Positions 24,003 to 33,552 of a DNA stretch of 64,000 bases are shown here, piece by piece. Below the pieces are notes generated by a model. The model worked only from the letters and a program-made list of their open reading frames with translations. It ran no database searches and had not been told where the DNA came from. The stretch is taken from the NCBI GenBank assembly GCA_963817905.1, contig CAWFPS010000003.1, forward strand, positions 372,001 through 436,000, written 5' to 3'. The first letter of the stretch is position 1. Each line of letters opens with the position of its first letter. The DNA comes from VRUE01 sp963817905 (GTDB lineage Bacteria; Actinomycetota; Thermoleophilia; Solirubrobacterales; 70-9). The translations under genes and the position numbers were made by a program.

Positions 24003-27000
24003 GCGGGCGCCAGCCGACGCCGGAGCAGGCCGCCGCGATCAAGGCCGCGGCGCACTCGATCATGGTCGAAGCGGGTGCGGGCACCGGTAAGACGGGCGTG
24101 ATGGTCGACCGCTACTGCCGCATCGTCTGCGACCTGGGCATTTCGCCCGACGCGGTCCTCGCCTTCACCTTCACCGAGAAGGCGGCCGCCGAGCTGCGCG
24201 AGCGCATCCGCGCCGCGATCGAGGCGCGCGCCGCGGCCGGCTCCGAGCGCGCCCGCGAGCTCCTACCGTCGCTTGGCAGCGCCTGGGTGACGACGATCCA
24301 CGGCTTCTGCAACCGGCTGCTCGCCGGTCACCCGGTCGCCGCGGGGATCGACCCACGCTTTCGCGTGCTCGACGCGACCGAGGCCGAGCGGACTGCCGGG
24401 GAAGCGTTCGAGCTGGCGCTCGAAGAGTTCCTCGGCGACGGCGACGAGACTCGCGAGCGATTGGTCGCGACCTATGACGTGGCCGGGCTGCGCTCGCTGG
24501 TGATCGCGGTCCACGCCGAGCTGCGCAGCCGCGGCCAGGACGAACCGCGCCTGCCCGCGCAAGCCGAGCCTGACGTCGCCGCCGCCCTCCGCCGCGCCGC
24601 CTCTGCCGCGGCAGAGGCCCTGACAGAGCTGAAACCGAGCAACGGGCAACGCGAGCGGGTCGAGCGCGCAGCCGAGCAGCTGGGCGGGACCGCACCGCCC
24701 GACCTCGACACGCTGGCAGCGCTGCGCACAAAAAAGGGCGGCAAGACGCTGGCCGGTTACCGCGAGGCGGTCGACGAGCTGGTCAGCCGCGCCGCCGAGG
24801 CGGGCGAGGGCGGTGCAGCATACGGCGACCTCGCGACCCTGCTCGAGCTGTTCTCGGACCGCTTCTCCGCCGCCAAGGAACGCCGCGCCGGACTCGACTT
24901 CGAGGATCTGCAGCTGCTCGCCGTGCGGTTGCTCGAACACGAAACCGGTGCTTTTTACCGGGAGCGCTTCGAGCACCTGCTGGTCGACGAGTTCCAGGAC
25001 ACCAACCGCCTGCAGCTACGGCTGATCGAGACGCTGCGCGGTCCGCGCACCCAGATGATGGTGGTCGGCGACGAGCTGCAATCGATCTACGGCTTCCGCC
25101 ACGCCGACCTCGACGTCTTCCGCGAGCGGCGCGAGACGATTGGTGTCGACGCCGATGGCGAAGTGCTGGCGCTGAGCGGCAACTTCCGCTCGCGGCCGGA
25201 GGTGATCGGCGCCGTCAACGCAATCGGCGAGCGCCTGCTGGGCGAGGCCTACCGGCCGCTGCGGGTCGGCGCCCCGCCGGCCGAGCCCGAGCCGGCCGGC
25301 GGCGGCGCCGCGGTGGAGCTCCTGCTCACCGGACAGGGCGGCTGGGACGAGGGGGGGATTGACCTCGACCCGGCCACCGATGCCCGCACCCCGGCGCGGT
25401 CGCTGGCCGAGGCACGCCAGCTCGCGCACCGCCTGCGCGAGCTGGCCGACGCGGGCGTGCCGCGCGGTTCGATGGTCGTTCTCCTGCGCGCCTACACCCA
25501 CCTCGACGCGCACGAGGACTCGCTCGAGCGGGCGGGCCTGCGGCCCTACGTCGTCGGCGGGCGCGGCTACTGGTCCCAGCAGCAGGTCGCCGACGTCTGC
25601 GCGCTGCTGGCGACGATCGCCAACCCGCTCGACGACCAGGCCCTGCTCGGCGCCCTCGCCTCGCCCGCCTGCGGCGTCTCCCCCGACACGCTCTGGCTAC
25701 TGCGCTCCGCCGCCGGTCGCAACCGCCACCTCTGGCAGGCACTCGAACAGGCGTTGGAGCTGAGCGAGGTCGAGCTGGAGGAGCCGGCGCTGTTGGAGGC
25801 AATCCCGGCAGCGGACCTGGAGCTCCTCGGCCGCTTCGCGACGGCGCTGCGCAGCCTGCGGCGCCGGGCACCGCTGCTCTCCCTCCCCGGCCTGATCGAG
25901 GCGGCGGTCGCCGAGACCGGCTACGACCTGGCGGTGCTGATGCGCCACGCGGGTGAGGCACGCTACGCAAACGTGCGCAAGCTGACGCGGATGGCGGCCG
26001 AGTTCGAGCTCGCCGAGGGCCGCGACCTGCGGGGCCTGCTCGACTTCCTCGCCGCCCGCGCCGACGCCGACGCCGACCCGCAGGCCGCCAGCGCGGTCGA
26101 GGGCCACGACGGCGTGCGGATCATGACCGTGCACAGCGCCAAGGGACTCGAGTTCGATGTCGTCGCCGTGCCCGGCCTCTCCCGCGGCCTCCTCGCCGCA
26201 TCGCGCACGCCGCCACTCGCGATCGGCCGCGAGCCTTCCTCACCGCGAGTCGGGATGCAGCTGCGCCGGCTCGGCGCCGGCGCGATCGATCTCTACGACT
26301 ACCGCCCGCTCTGCGACGAGGAACGCGAGCGCGAAGCCGAAGAAGAGCTACGCCTCTTCCACGTGGCCGCGACACGAGCGCGCCAGCGCCTCATTCTCAG
26401 CGGTGTCATCCGGCCCAAACAACCCAGCATCGGGACGGGGACATCTGTCCTCGAGCGGATCGCCACGGCCTTCGAGCTCAACCGCGAGCACGACTCGGAG
26501 ATCGCGATCCCGGCGCCGGCGGCGCGCGACGGCCTCGACGCCGCCTTCGCCGCCTCGGCGATTCAGGTTCGGGTCAGCCTCGCCTCGGCCGAGCGAGCAG
26601 CAGAGCTGACCGCGGTTCGCCCCGCGCCCGCTGCAGGAGAGGCAATCGACGAGGGGCCCGCGCCACTCCTCCCGCCAACGCCGCCGCCGCGCCCCGCCGA
26701 GCCGCTCTCCTACACGGCCATCGACGAACGCCTCGGTGCGCACCCGGCGGCGCCGGGCCCAGGCTCGGTCGAGGAAGGGGCAGAGGAGTCGGAACCGACC
26801 GCGGATCGCGACACTGAGCTCGACCGGGAGCGCGCCGCGGCACGCGGGATCGCCGTCCACGCGCTACTCGAGTGGAGCCACGCCAACGACTGGGCGACGC
26901 CGCCGGACGACGTGATCGAGCGCATCGCCGCCGACGCGGCCGCGCAGAAGAGCATCGATGCCGCCGCAGCACTGGCAGCCGAGAATCTGCTCGCGCCGTT

Positions 27001-27427
27001 GCGGGCCTGGACCGGCTCGGCCCTCTTCGCCAAGCGGATCGCCGTGGGCGCGGCGCGCACCCGGGTCGAGGTGCCGCTGCTGATGCAGCTGGCAGGTCGG
27101 GTGATCCGCGGCTCAATTGACCTGCTCGCCGAGGAGCCCGGCAGGCCACCCCTGATCGTCGACTACAAGACCGATCGCCTCGAGGGGGCAGGGGTGGGCG
27201 ACAAGGCCTCGGAGTACGAGACCCAGCGCGACCTCTACGCGCTCGCTGTCGCCGAGGCCTCCGACGCCACCGCGGTCGAGGTCGCCTACGTCTTCCTCGA
27301 GCACCCCACGGAACCGTCCATCCAGCTCCTTGACAGCCAAGAGATCTCCGCGGGAAAGGCCCGCCTCGAAGAGAAGGTCGCTCGGGTCGAGGAGGCGTCG
27401 GCTTCAGGCCTGACCGGAGGCCGGTGA
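23999..27427 (+). CDS. addA: AddA-like helicase-nuclease
   Basis: An 1142-residue UvrD-family helicase fused to a C-terminal nuclease. Walker A is GAGTGKT at residues 26-32, Walker B VDEFQDTNRLQ, motif III VVGDELQSIYGFR and motif V/VI TVHSAKGLEFDVV, then LFHVAATRARQRL. The C-terminal PD-(D/E)xK motif is PPLIVDYKTDR. The GTG start overlaps the addB stop. The pair would unwind and trim DNA ends in double-strand-break repair and also act against phage DNA. Length matches AddA (about 1100-1250). Confidence 0.92.
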   Translation: MSGRQPTPEQAAAIKAAAHSIMVEAGAGTGKTGVMVDRYCRIVCDLGISPDAVLAFTFTEKAAAELRERIRAAIEARAAAGSERARELLPSLGSAWVTTIHGFCNRLLAGHPVAAGIDPRFRVLDATEAERTAGEAFELALEEFLGDGDETRERLVATYDVAGLRSLVIAVHAELRSRGQDEPRLPAQAEPDVAAALRRAASAAAEALTELKPSNGQRERVERAAEQLGGTAPPDLDTLAALRTKKGGKTLAGYREAVDELVSRAAEAGEGGAAYGDLATLLELFSDRFSAAKERRAGLDFEDLQLLAVRLLEHETGAFYRERFEHLLVDEFQDTNRLQLRLIETLRGPRTQMMVVGDELQSIYGFRHADLDVFRERRETIGVDADGEVLALSGNFRSRPEVIGAVNAIGERLLGEAYRPLRVGAPPAEPEPAGGGAAVELLLTGQGGWDEGGIDLDPATDARTPARSLAEARQLAHRLRELADAGVPRGSMVVLLRAYTHLDAHEDSLERAGLRPYVVGGRGYWSQQQVADVCALLATIANPLDDQALLGALASPACGVSPDTLWLLRSAAGRNRHLWQALEQALELSEVELEEPALLEAIPAADLELLGRFATALRSLRRRAPLLSLPGLIEAAVAETGYDLAVLMRHAGEARYANVRKLTRMAAEFELAEGRDLRGLLDFLAARADADADPQAASAVEGHDGVRIMTVHSAKGLEFDVVAVPGLSRGLLAASRTPPLAIGREPSSPRVGMQLRRLGAGAIDLYDYRPLCDEEREREAEEELRLFHVAATRARQRLILSGVIRPKQPSIGTGTSVLERIATAFELNREHDSEIAIPAPAARDGLDAAFAASAIQVRVSLASAERAAELTAVRPAPAAGEAIDEGPAPLLPPTPPPRPAEPLSYTAIDERLGAHPAAPGPGSVEEGAEESEPTADRDTELDRERAAARGIAVHALLEWSHANDWATPPDDVIERIAADAAAQKSIDAAAALAAENLLAPLRAWTGSALFAKRIAVGAARTRVEVPLLMQLAGRVIRGSIDLLAEEPGRPPLIVDYKTDRLEGAGVGDKASEYETQRDLYALAVAEASDATAVEVAYVFLEHPTEPSIQLLDSQEISAGKARLEEKVARVEEASASGLTGGR

Positions 27428-27452
27428 GTCCTCGAGGCAGGCCGCCCCGGAG

Positions 27453-27926
27453 CTAGGAGCCTTCCACCTGTTCCAACGCCCGCTCCACCACACTGGGAAC
27501 GCCGGCCTCGCCACCGTTTCCTGGCTGGCCCTTTTCGATCTGCCGAAGCAGCTTCCGCACGGCTCCTGCGGAGGCGTGACGGGAGGACGAGCCGGTCACC
27601 TCGCGCACCGCCCGCCTGATCTTTCGCAAGCGCCGCTCGGCCCGAGTCGGCCTACGACCCGCCGCCGAGCCCGAAGTTGCCGCGGCGGATTTCCGGCTAC
27701 CCCTGTTTTTGGACCGCTTGGACGCTCCCGTGTCGCCCGCTCGTTCGTCGCGCTGGGACAACGACGGAACCCGGGTGGCCGATCCAACCGGCTCGCCGGC
27801 CCGTACACGGGCGGGCACAGCCGAGCCCTGACCCTGCGTTGGAGCTGAAGTGCCACCACAGCCTGCAGCGAGCGCCATTGCGACGCCCGCTGCGGCTGCG
27901 GTGGCAAAGGCAGCAGCCTTGATCAG
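27453..27926 (-). CDS. putative lipoprotein, probable CTG start
   Basis: The frame contains a lipobox LAAGC followed by low-complexity Ala/Gly/Ser and basic sequence. From the first ATG (27878) only six residues precede the lipid Cys, too few for a signal peptide. From the CTG at 27926 the N-terminus becomes MIKAAAFATAAAAGVAMALA, a normal lipoprotein signal, and the CTG overlaps the upstream stop as CTGA, like the ATGA and GTGA couplings elsewhere here. No ATG, GTG or TTG lies upstream in frame. The mature 130 residues are basic and Ser-rich, ending in a helix (VVERALEQVEGS). Function unknown. Confidence 0.55.
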   Translation of the reverse strand: MIKAAAFATAAAAGVAMALAAGCGGTSAPTQGQGSAVPARVRAGEPVGSATRVPSLSQRDERAGDTGASKRSKNRGSRKSAAATSGSAAGRRPTRAERRLRKIRRAVREVTGSSSRHASAGAVRKLLRQIEKGQPGNGGEAGVPSVVERALEQVEGS

Positions 27927-28591
27927 CTTTCCGCCCGGAAGGAGATGCCGCTGAGCAAGCCGCCGCCCGGTGAGAACACCCCACCTTCGACGTTCACGCC
28001 ACTCAAGCTCACGCCAGACCCGAAGACGAGCACGACTTCTCCGCCCGGGGCGAAGAGTTCAGTCACGCCGGCGGCGGGCCGGAACCCAGATGGCAGTGTG
28101 AAGACCAGACCGGGGAGCGGTCCTTCACCGCCCGGTTCGACCAGGCCGACCAGGTGAACGATGCCCTCGTGATCCTTGTAGAAACCGACGTCCTGGAAGT
28201 TGATGCCTTCGGCATCCACGTTTTTGCTGCCACTCTGGAAACCAGGCTCCCCGGGAGCGCCGATGAGATGTGTCGCTTCCAGCGGGCTGAGGCTGTTCGC
28301 GAGCTCAGCCGACGGGACGGTGCCCAGCTTGTTGAGGTTGATATCGGAGCCGGTGAGGGATTTCTTCTTCACCCGGGCGCCGTTGACCGAGTTCTTCCTG
28401 ATCTTGGCGAGGGTGATCGCGTTCTTCTTCACCTTTGCCGTGGTGACGGCGTTCTTCTTGATCTGGGCCGTACCGACACTGTTGCTCGGCAACTGCGACG
28501 CGGCGAAGGCGCTGCCGGCCATTGCGACGACGAGGGCGAGAATCGAGATGACCAGGGCCGGCGAGGGCCGGCGGGACACGAGCCCCTTCAT
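27923..28591 (-). CDS. secreted protein with decapeptide repeats
   Basis: A 222-residue secreted protein from the ATG at 28591, which has AGGAGG 7 bases upstream; an ATG two codons earlier is too near. After the signal peptide (SPALVISILALVVAMAGSAF) five 10-residue repeats follow: NSVGTAQIKK, NAVTTAKVKK, NAITLAKIRK, NSVNGARVKK and KSLTGSDINL. The C-terminal 130 residues are beta-rich and Gly-rich (VFSPGGGLLSGISFRAES). I associate this repeat protein with Thermoleophilia, where it is numerous and uncharacterised. A surface or adhesive role is possible. It leads the downstream lipoprotein gene. Confidence 0.8.
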   Translation of the reverse strand: MKGLVSRRPSPALVISILALVVAMAGSAFAASQLPSNSVGTAQIKKNAVTTAKVKKNAITLAKIRKNSVNGARVKKKSLTGSDINLNKLGTVPSAELANSLSPLEATHLIGAPGEPGFQSGSKNVDAEGINFQDVGFYKDHEGIVHLVGLVEPGGEGPLPGLVFTLPSGFRPAAGVTELFAPGGEVVLVFGSGVSLSGVNVEGGVFSPGGGLLSGISFRAES

Positions 28592-28639
28592 GGACATTCC
28601 TCCTGTTAGTAGCGCGGACGAGTTGACATACAGCCTACG

Positions 28640-28876
28640 TCACGCATCGCCCGGCTCCGCCGCGCCGGCCAGTTTCGTCGCCAGCTCGTCGAGCTTCAGC
28701 TCCTTGAGGCTCTCGCCGACTGCGTCGAGCTCGGCGGCGCAGTAGGTGACCAGCTCGCGGCCCTCGCGGCAGAGGTCGAGGGTCTCGCGCAGGCCGGACT
28801 GGCCGGAGTCGAGACGGTCGATGATCTGCTCCAGGCGCTCGACCGCGGCCTCGTAGCTTTCGGGTTTCTCACTCAC
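28640..28876 (-). CDS. xseB: exodeoxyribonuclease VII small subunit
   Basis: A 78-residue protein from the GTG at 28876. It has SYEAAVERLEQIIDRLDSGQ and LRETLDLCREGRELVTYCAA, the helical-hairpin signature of XseB. It binds XseA in exonuclease VII, which degrades single-stranded DNA. Its start overlaps the xseA stop by 8 bases. Longer in-frame starts lie inside xseA and were rejected. Confidence 0.93.
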   Translation of the reverse strand: MSEKPESYEAAVERLEQIIDRLDSGQSGLRETLDLCREGRELVTYCAAELDAVGESLKELKLDELATKLAGAAEPGDA

Positions 28877-30152
28877 TGGTCTCCTCGATCCTCGCGCCGA
28901 CCTGGCCGTCGGCGAATCGCAGTTTGACGCGCCCGGCGGCGCGTGCCGTGGCGACAGCCGTAACCGGCTCACCCTCGCGGTCCTCGACAAGGGCGTAGCC
29001 GCGCTCCAGCGTCCGCTCCGGTTCGTGGGCGCGCAGGGCCACCTCGGCGCGATGGAGAGCCGTGCGGCGGCGCTCCATTTCCGCCCCGGCCGCGCGGCGG
29101 CAGGCGCGCACCAGCACCACGCCCGCCACCCGCCGCTGGAAGCCGAGCCGGTCGGAGAGGCCGCGCTCTGAGGCAGCGCGAACCTCACGCGTCTTCTGGT
29201 TGAGCGCGAGGCGCTCGCGGCGCAGTGCCCGGGCCGGACCGCGCGCGAGGGCGACGAGATGGGGCGTGCGTGCCTGTACCGAGCCGTCGGCGACGCGGCG
29301 CAGGATGGCGAGGCGTCGCCCCAGCTCACCCCGGGCGGCAACGCAATCCAGCGGTACCGCGGCCTCGGCGGCGTGGGTCGGAGTCGAGCAGGCGACGGCG
29401 GCGACGTCGTCGATCAGGGTCGTGTCGCGCTCGTGGCCGACGGCGCCGATCACCGGGACCCGCAGCATCGCCACGGTGCGGCAGAGGGTCTCGTCGCAGA
29501 AGGCCCAGAGGTCGGCGAGGCTGCCGCCGCCGCGAGTGACGACGATCGCCTCCACCTGCGGCTGGGCGGCGAGATCCTGGATCGCGGCGGTTATCGCCGG
29601 CGCCGCGTGGCGATCCTGAACCGGCGCGAAGACCCAGACCACCGTCCCCCGCCAGCCCCGCCGCTCGAGGCCCGCCAGCAGGTCCCGCCGTGCCGCACCG
29701 GTCTCCGCCGTGACCACCCCGATCGTCTTCGGCAACGACGGCCGGGCCAGCTGGCGCTGCAGCTCGAACAGCCCCTCGGCCTTGAGCTGCTTACGCAGGG
29801 CATCGAGCCTGGCCAGCAAATCCCCCTCGCCCGCCAGCCGCAGGTGCGTGACCCGGAATGAGAAGCCCGGCGAGGAAGCCTGGCTGCCGATGAAGTAGTC
29901 AGGGCCGCCACCGGCGACGAACTCGGCACCGTCGCGCAAGGCGCCGTCGGGAAGGTTGAGTCGTGCCAGCTCGTTCGCCCAGATCGTGCAGGGCACGGCG
30001 CCTTCGCTGTCGCGCAGCTCGAAGTAGGCCTGCTTCGGCGTCTGCCGCAGGCCCGTCACCTCGCCGATCAGCTGCACCCGGGCCCGCTTGCGCAGCTCGT
30101 CGCGCAGCGTTTTCGCGTAACGACCGACGGGAAAGGGTCCGGGCAGGTCCAC
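28869..30152 (-). CDS. xseA: exodeoxyribonuclease VII large subunit
   Basis: A 427-residue XseA. The N-terminal OB fold (VGRYAKTLRDELRKRARVQL, then LIGEVTGLRQTPKQAYFELR) is followed by the catalytic domain with IGVVTAETGAARRDLLAGLE, IVVTRGGGSLADLWAFCDE and VIGAVGHERDTTLIDDVAAV, and a helical C-terminal part that binds XseB. Catalytic Asp and His of these blocks are present. The length is normal. It forms an operon with xseB. Confidence 0.95.
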   Translation of the reverse strand: MDLPGPFPVGRYAKTLRDELRKRARVQLIGEVTGLRQTPKQAYFELRDSEGAVPCTIWANELARLNLPDGALRDGAEFVAGGGPDYFIGSQASSPGFSFRVTHLRLAGEGDLLARLDALRKQLKAEGLFELQRQLARPSLPKTIGVVTAETGAARRDLLAGLERRGWRGTVVWVFAPVQDRHAAPAITAAIQDLAAQPQVEAIVVTRGGGSLADLWAFCDETLCRTVAMLRVPVIGAVGHERDTTLIDDVAAVACSTPTHAAEAAVPLDCVAARGELGRRLAILRRVADGSVQARTPHLVALARGPARALRRERLALNQKTREVRAASERGLSDRLGFQRRVAGVVLVRACRRAAGAEMERRRTALHRAEVALRAHEPERTLERGYALVEDREGEPVTAVATARAAGRVKLRFADGQVGARIEETSE

Positions 30153-30182
30153 CGAATCAGGCTACCCAGCGCGGCTGACGCG

Positions 30183-30527
30183 TCAGCCCGTTTGGTGCCA
30201 GCGCTTCGCCCACTCCTTCAGCTCGCCGATCGCGGGCCGCAGCCCGGCACCCTTCTCGGTCAGCGAGTAGGTGACGCGCACCGGAGCGCCCGATTCGACC
30301 TCGCGCCCGACCAGCCCCTCCACCTCGAGCTCACGCAGGCGCTGGGAGAGCAGACGGTCGGAGAGGCCCGGCACGGCGCGGGCAAGCTCGGCGAAGCGCA
30401 GCGGCCCCTCGGTAAGCGCGCAGAGAATCGCCCCCGTCCAGCGCTTGCCGATCAACTCGATCGCCGCGTGAAAGTGCGGACACACTCCAATGCCACTCTG
30501 ATCTTGGGTCGCGGACCCGGCCTCCAC
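30183..30527 (-). CDS. HxlR-family transcriptional regulator
   Basis: A 114-residue winged-helix protein of the HxlR type: the conserved Cys in GVCPHFHAAIELIGKRWTGA, then LRFAELARAVPGLSDRLLSQ, the recognition helix, and the wing VRVTYSLTEKG. Such regulators respond to oxidants, aldehydes or quinones, often through that Cys. No obvious target gene is adjacent; it stands between marP and xseA on the same strand. Confidence 0.9.
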   Translation of the reverse strand: MEAGSATQDQSGIGVCPHFHAAIELIGKRWTGAILCALTEGPLRFAELARAVPGLSDRLLSQRLRELEVEGLVGREVESGAPVRVTYSLTEKGAGLRPAIGELKEWAKRWHQTG

Positions 30528-30566
30528 AGCAGTCAGAGGAGCTTACCGAACGTAAGTGACGGGCTT

Positions 30567-31712
30567 TCAGCCTGTGCAGGGACCGGTGTCGACCGGCGCA
30601 AGGGGGCCCCGCAGGGCAGCGCCGACGACGTCGTCGGGCACGGCGAAGCCCCCCGGCATCCCGGACGTGGTGGCGGCGAAGACGGTGCCCAACACCCGGC
30701 CGCGAGTATCGACCAGGGGACCGCCGGAGTTGCCGCTGCGCACCGAGCCGCGCAGCGAGGCGATCGAGCGGCGGATCGGGCCGCGGCCGTAGGAGTCCTC
30801 GCTGATCGTGTCGCGGGTCTCGCCGAGCCGCGCCGGAGCGGCGGCGTAGGGGCCGTTCTCCGGGTAACCGAGCACCGCCGCGGCGGCTCCCGATTCTGGC
30901 CTGGGGGCGAGCGCGAGCGCCGGCAGGTCGGCGTCGACGTGGAGCAGGGCGAGGTCGTTTTCGGGGTCGTAACGGACGGCCGTCGCGCTCAGCGAGGCGC
31001 CACCGGAGGTGGTGACCGTGGTGTCGTCCTCGCCCGCGACGACGTGGGCGTTGGTGACGATCAGGCCGGGACCGGCCACCCAGCCAGAGCCCTCGACCCC
31101 GAGCCCGCAAGCCGTGCCGAGCACCCGCACAACCGAATCGCCGGCATCGATCACCTCCGGGTCTTCGACAATCGCGGGGTCGGGCGCCGCCACCGGCGTC
31201 GCCGGCCCGATGATCGAGGGAGCCGGGTCGACCCGGTCCAGCGCGTTGAGGATCGGCCCCGAGGGTGGCAGCACCTGGTTGAGACTGCGCAAGATCAGCG
31301 AGCGCTGCACATCGGCGCGCAGCTGGGCGGTGCCGGGCGCGTGCAGCGCAACCGCCCCGAACACCCAGGCCAGCCCCAGCGCCACCGAGGCGACCAGGGC
31401 CGCTCCACCCGCCCCGTCGGCGAGGTGCAGGAAGCCTTCGCCGCGGATCAACCGCGCTCGCAGGTTGAGCGCGAGGCTCTCCAGAGTTACCGCCACCAGG
31501 GCACCCGTCACCAACGCCCCCAGGGCCGCGCACAACGGCGCGTAGGGCGACTCCGCCCCCTGGTTGAGCACCAGTGGGCCCAGCCTGCTGCCGACGAACG
31601 CGCCGACCCCGAACCCGAGCAGCGTCAGCGTCCCGACGATCAATCCCTGCCGGAACCCCCAGAGCCCGAGGGCCAGGGTGAAAGACACAATCGCCCAATC
31701 CAGAACGGTCAT
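30567..31712 (-). CDS. marP: MarP-like membrane serine protease
   Basis: A 381-residue protein from the ATG at 31712. The N-terminal CvpA-like part has four membrane segments (residues 5-22, 26-46, 62-78 and 104-124). A trypsin-type periplasmic domain follows, with catalytic His in VTNAHVV, Asp in ENDLALL and Ser in GNSGGPL. In M. tuberculosis MarP protects against acid and oxidative stress by activating a peptidoglycan hydrolase. A longer frame to 31928 runs back through the divergent pbp gene and was rejected. It shares a 49-bp divergent promoter region with pbp. Confidence 0.92.
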   Translation of the reverse strand: MTVLDWAIVSFTLALGLWGFRQGLIVGTLTLLGFGVGAFVGSRLGPLVLNQGAESPYAPLCAALGALVTGALVAVTLESLALNLRARLIRGEGFLHLADGAGGAALVASVALGLAWVFGAVALHAPGTAQLRADVQRSLILRSLNQVLPPSGPILNALDRVDPAPSIIGPATPVAAPDPAIVEDPEVIDAGDSVVRVLGTACGLGVEGSGWVAGPGLIVTNAHVVAGEDDTTVTTSGGASLSATAVRYDPENDLALLHVDADLPALALAPRPESGAAAAVLGYPENGPYAAAPARLGETRDTISEDSYGRGPIRRSIASLRGSVRSGNSGGPLVDTRGRVLGTVFAATTSGMPGGFAVPDDVVGAALRGPLAPVDTGPCTG

Positions 31713-31761
31713 CGAAACGAATGATGAAGGACACCCGACTTCTCCACTACCTTTCACGAAA

Positions 31762-33492
31762 ATGAGCAATCGTCCCTCCGAGGCGGAGCGCCGCCGCCGA
31801 CTGATTACCCGTGCGCTCCCCTTCAGCCTGATTGCGCTGGTCGCATTCATCCTCGGCGCCCGCGCCGGCACCCCCGGCGAACCGGAGAAGGAAGCCGCCG
31901 AGCGCTTTGCCCAGGCCTGGGAAGGCAAGGACTACGCAGCGATGTACCGGGAGCTGAACCCCTCCTCCCAGCAGCGGATCGATCGCGACGAATTCGCCGC
32001 CGCCTACCGCGACGCCCGCGACATCGCCACCCTGCGCTCGCTGCAGGCCGACTCGGCCGGCGGCACGACCTCGCGCGAAGGCGCAACCGTCGTGCCGGTC
32101 CCGCTCAGGGCCACGACCGTCGCCTTCGGCGCGGTCGCAGCCGACCTCGACCTTCCCTTCGACGAAGGCGGCATCGCCTGGGAAGAGAGCCTCGTCTTCC
32201 CCGGGCTGCACCCCGGCGAGCACCTCGAAAGCCGGGTCGACCTCGCTCCCCGCGCCTCGATCCTCGCCGCCGACGGCACCCCGCTCGCCGCGGGGCCCGC
32301 GTCAGCCCGCGCCCACCCGATCGGCAGCGAGGCGATCGACGTCACCGGCGAAGTCGGCGCGGCCGAAGAAGAGGACACCGAAGCGCTCGCCCGCCAGGGC
32401 TTCACCCCCGAAACCCCGGTCGGCATCACCGGGCTCGAGCAGGCCTTCAACGCCCGCCTCGCCGGCAAGCCCGGCGGCACGCTGCTGGCGGTCGACAGCG
32501 AAGGAGCGGAAAGGACGCTCGCCGAAGCCGAGCCCCAGGCCGGCGCCCCGGTGAAGACGACAATCGACGTCGGCCTGCAGGAAGCGTCGGTGGCGGCGCT
32601 GGCCGGGCGGGTCGGCGGGATCGCCGTGCTCGACACCCGCAGCGGCGACGTGCGGGCGCTGGCCGGGCAGGCCTTCTCTGCCCCCCAGCCTCCCGGCTCG
32701 ACCTTCAAGATGATCACCACCACGGCGGCCCTGCAGAAGGGCGTCGTCTCGCTCGATGACGAATTCGAAATCACCAGCGGCGCCAACGTCGGCGGGCGCT
32801 TCATTGAAAATGCCAACGGCGAGCTCTGCGGCGGCACCTTCCGCCAGGCCTTTGCCGAGTCCTGCAACGCCGACTTCGCCCCGCTCGGTCCCGAAATAGG
32901 CAACGACGCAATGGTTGCGACCGCGGAACGCTTCGGCTTCAACTCGCCCCCCACCCTCTACGCCTCGCGCATCCTCGCCGAAGTCGAACCGGCGGAATCG
33001 ACGATCCCGGCCGAGATCGGCGAAGACGTCGATCTCGGCGTCAGCGCGATCGGCCAGGGCGAGGTGCTCGCCACCCCGCTGGAGATGGCGAGCGTCGCCC
33101 AGACGATCGGCAACGGCGGCGTCCGCGAGCCGACCTCGATCGTCGCCAACAAGAAGCTGCGCCCCGAGGCGAAGCCGGTGCGGGTGATGTCGAAGAAGCT
33201 GGCCAGCGAGCTGGCCGAACTGATGGTCGGCGTCGTCACCGGCGGCACCGGCACGGCCGGGGCGATCCCCGAGGCCCAGGTGGCGGGCAAGACCGGCACC
33301 GCCGAGCTGGGGCCGAAGCCGGGCGAAGAGGAATCCGAACACCCGCAGCAGCGCAAGGACGCCTGGTTCGCCGCCTTCGCCCCGGCGGATCACGCCAAGC
33401 TGGCGGTGGGGGTGCTGCTGATCGAAGCGGAAGCGGCCGGGGGCGAAGTCGCTGCGCCGGCTGCCTCAGCAGTGCTCTCGGCTGGGCTCTGA
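31762..33492 (+). CDS. penicillin-binding protein, MecA/NTF2-type
   Basis: A 576-residue class B PBP from the ATG at 31762. One membrane segment (residues 17-34) is followed by an NTF2-like MecA N-terminal domain (ERFAQAWEGKDYAAMYRELN), a dimerisation domain and the transpeptidase domain. Active-site motifs are S313-T-F-K316, S367-C-N and K510-T-G-T. It would cross-link peptidoglycan. The NTF2-like domain is found in PbpA/PBP2-like proteins and MecA. It is divergent from marP, and both act on the cell envelope. Confidence 0.93.
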   Translation: MSNRPSEAERRRRLITRALPFSLIALVAFILGARAGTPGEPEKEAAERFAQAWEGKDYAAMYRELNPSSQQRIDRDEFAAAYRDARDIATLRSLQADSAGGTTSREGATVVPVPLRATTVAFGAVAADLDLPFDEGGIAWEESLVFPGLHPGEHLESRVDLAPRASILAADGTPLAAGPASARAHPIGSEAIDVTGEVGAAEEEDTEALARQGFTPETPVGITGLEQAFNARLAGKPGGTLLAVDSEGAERTLAEAEPQAGAPVKTTIDVGLQEASVAALAGRVGGIAVLDTRSGDVRALAGQAFSAPQPPGSTFKMITTTAALQKGVVSLDDEFEITSGANVGGRFIENANGELCGGTFRQAFAESCNADFAPLGPEIGNDAMVATAERFGFNSPPTLYASRILAEVEPAESTIPAEIGEDVDLGVSAIGQGEVLATPLEMASVAQTIGNGGVREPTSIVANKKLRPEAKPVRVMSKKLASELAELMVGVVTGGTGTAGAIPEAQVAGKTGTAELGPKPGEEESEHPQQRKDAWFAAFAPADHAKLAVGVLLIEAEAAGGEVAAPAASAVLSAGL

Positions 33493-33511
33493 GAGGAGCA
33501 CGAGGGATGGC

Positions 33512-33541
33512 GGTGCCCTCCCGTGAGTCGATGTCACACGC
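33512..33541 (+). repeat. degenerate half-copy of the 33.5-kb palindromic element
   Basis: The stretch GTGAGTCGATGTCACACGC and the bases before it match the left-arm/core junction of the element at 33553 (GTGAATTGATGTCGCACGC) with few changes. There is no matching right half. It lies 20 bases after the PBP stop codon. It looks like a decayed remnant. Confidence 0.55.
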
Positions 33542-33552
33542 AGTGGTTGAGC

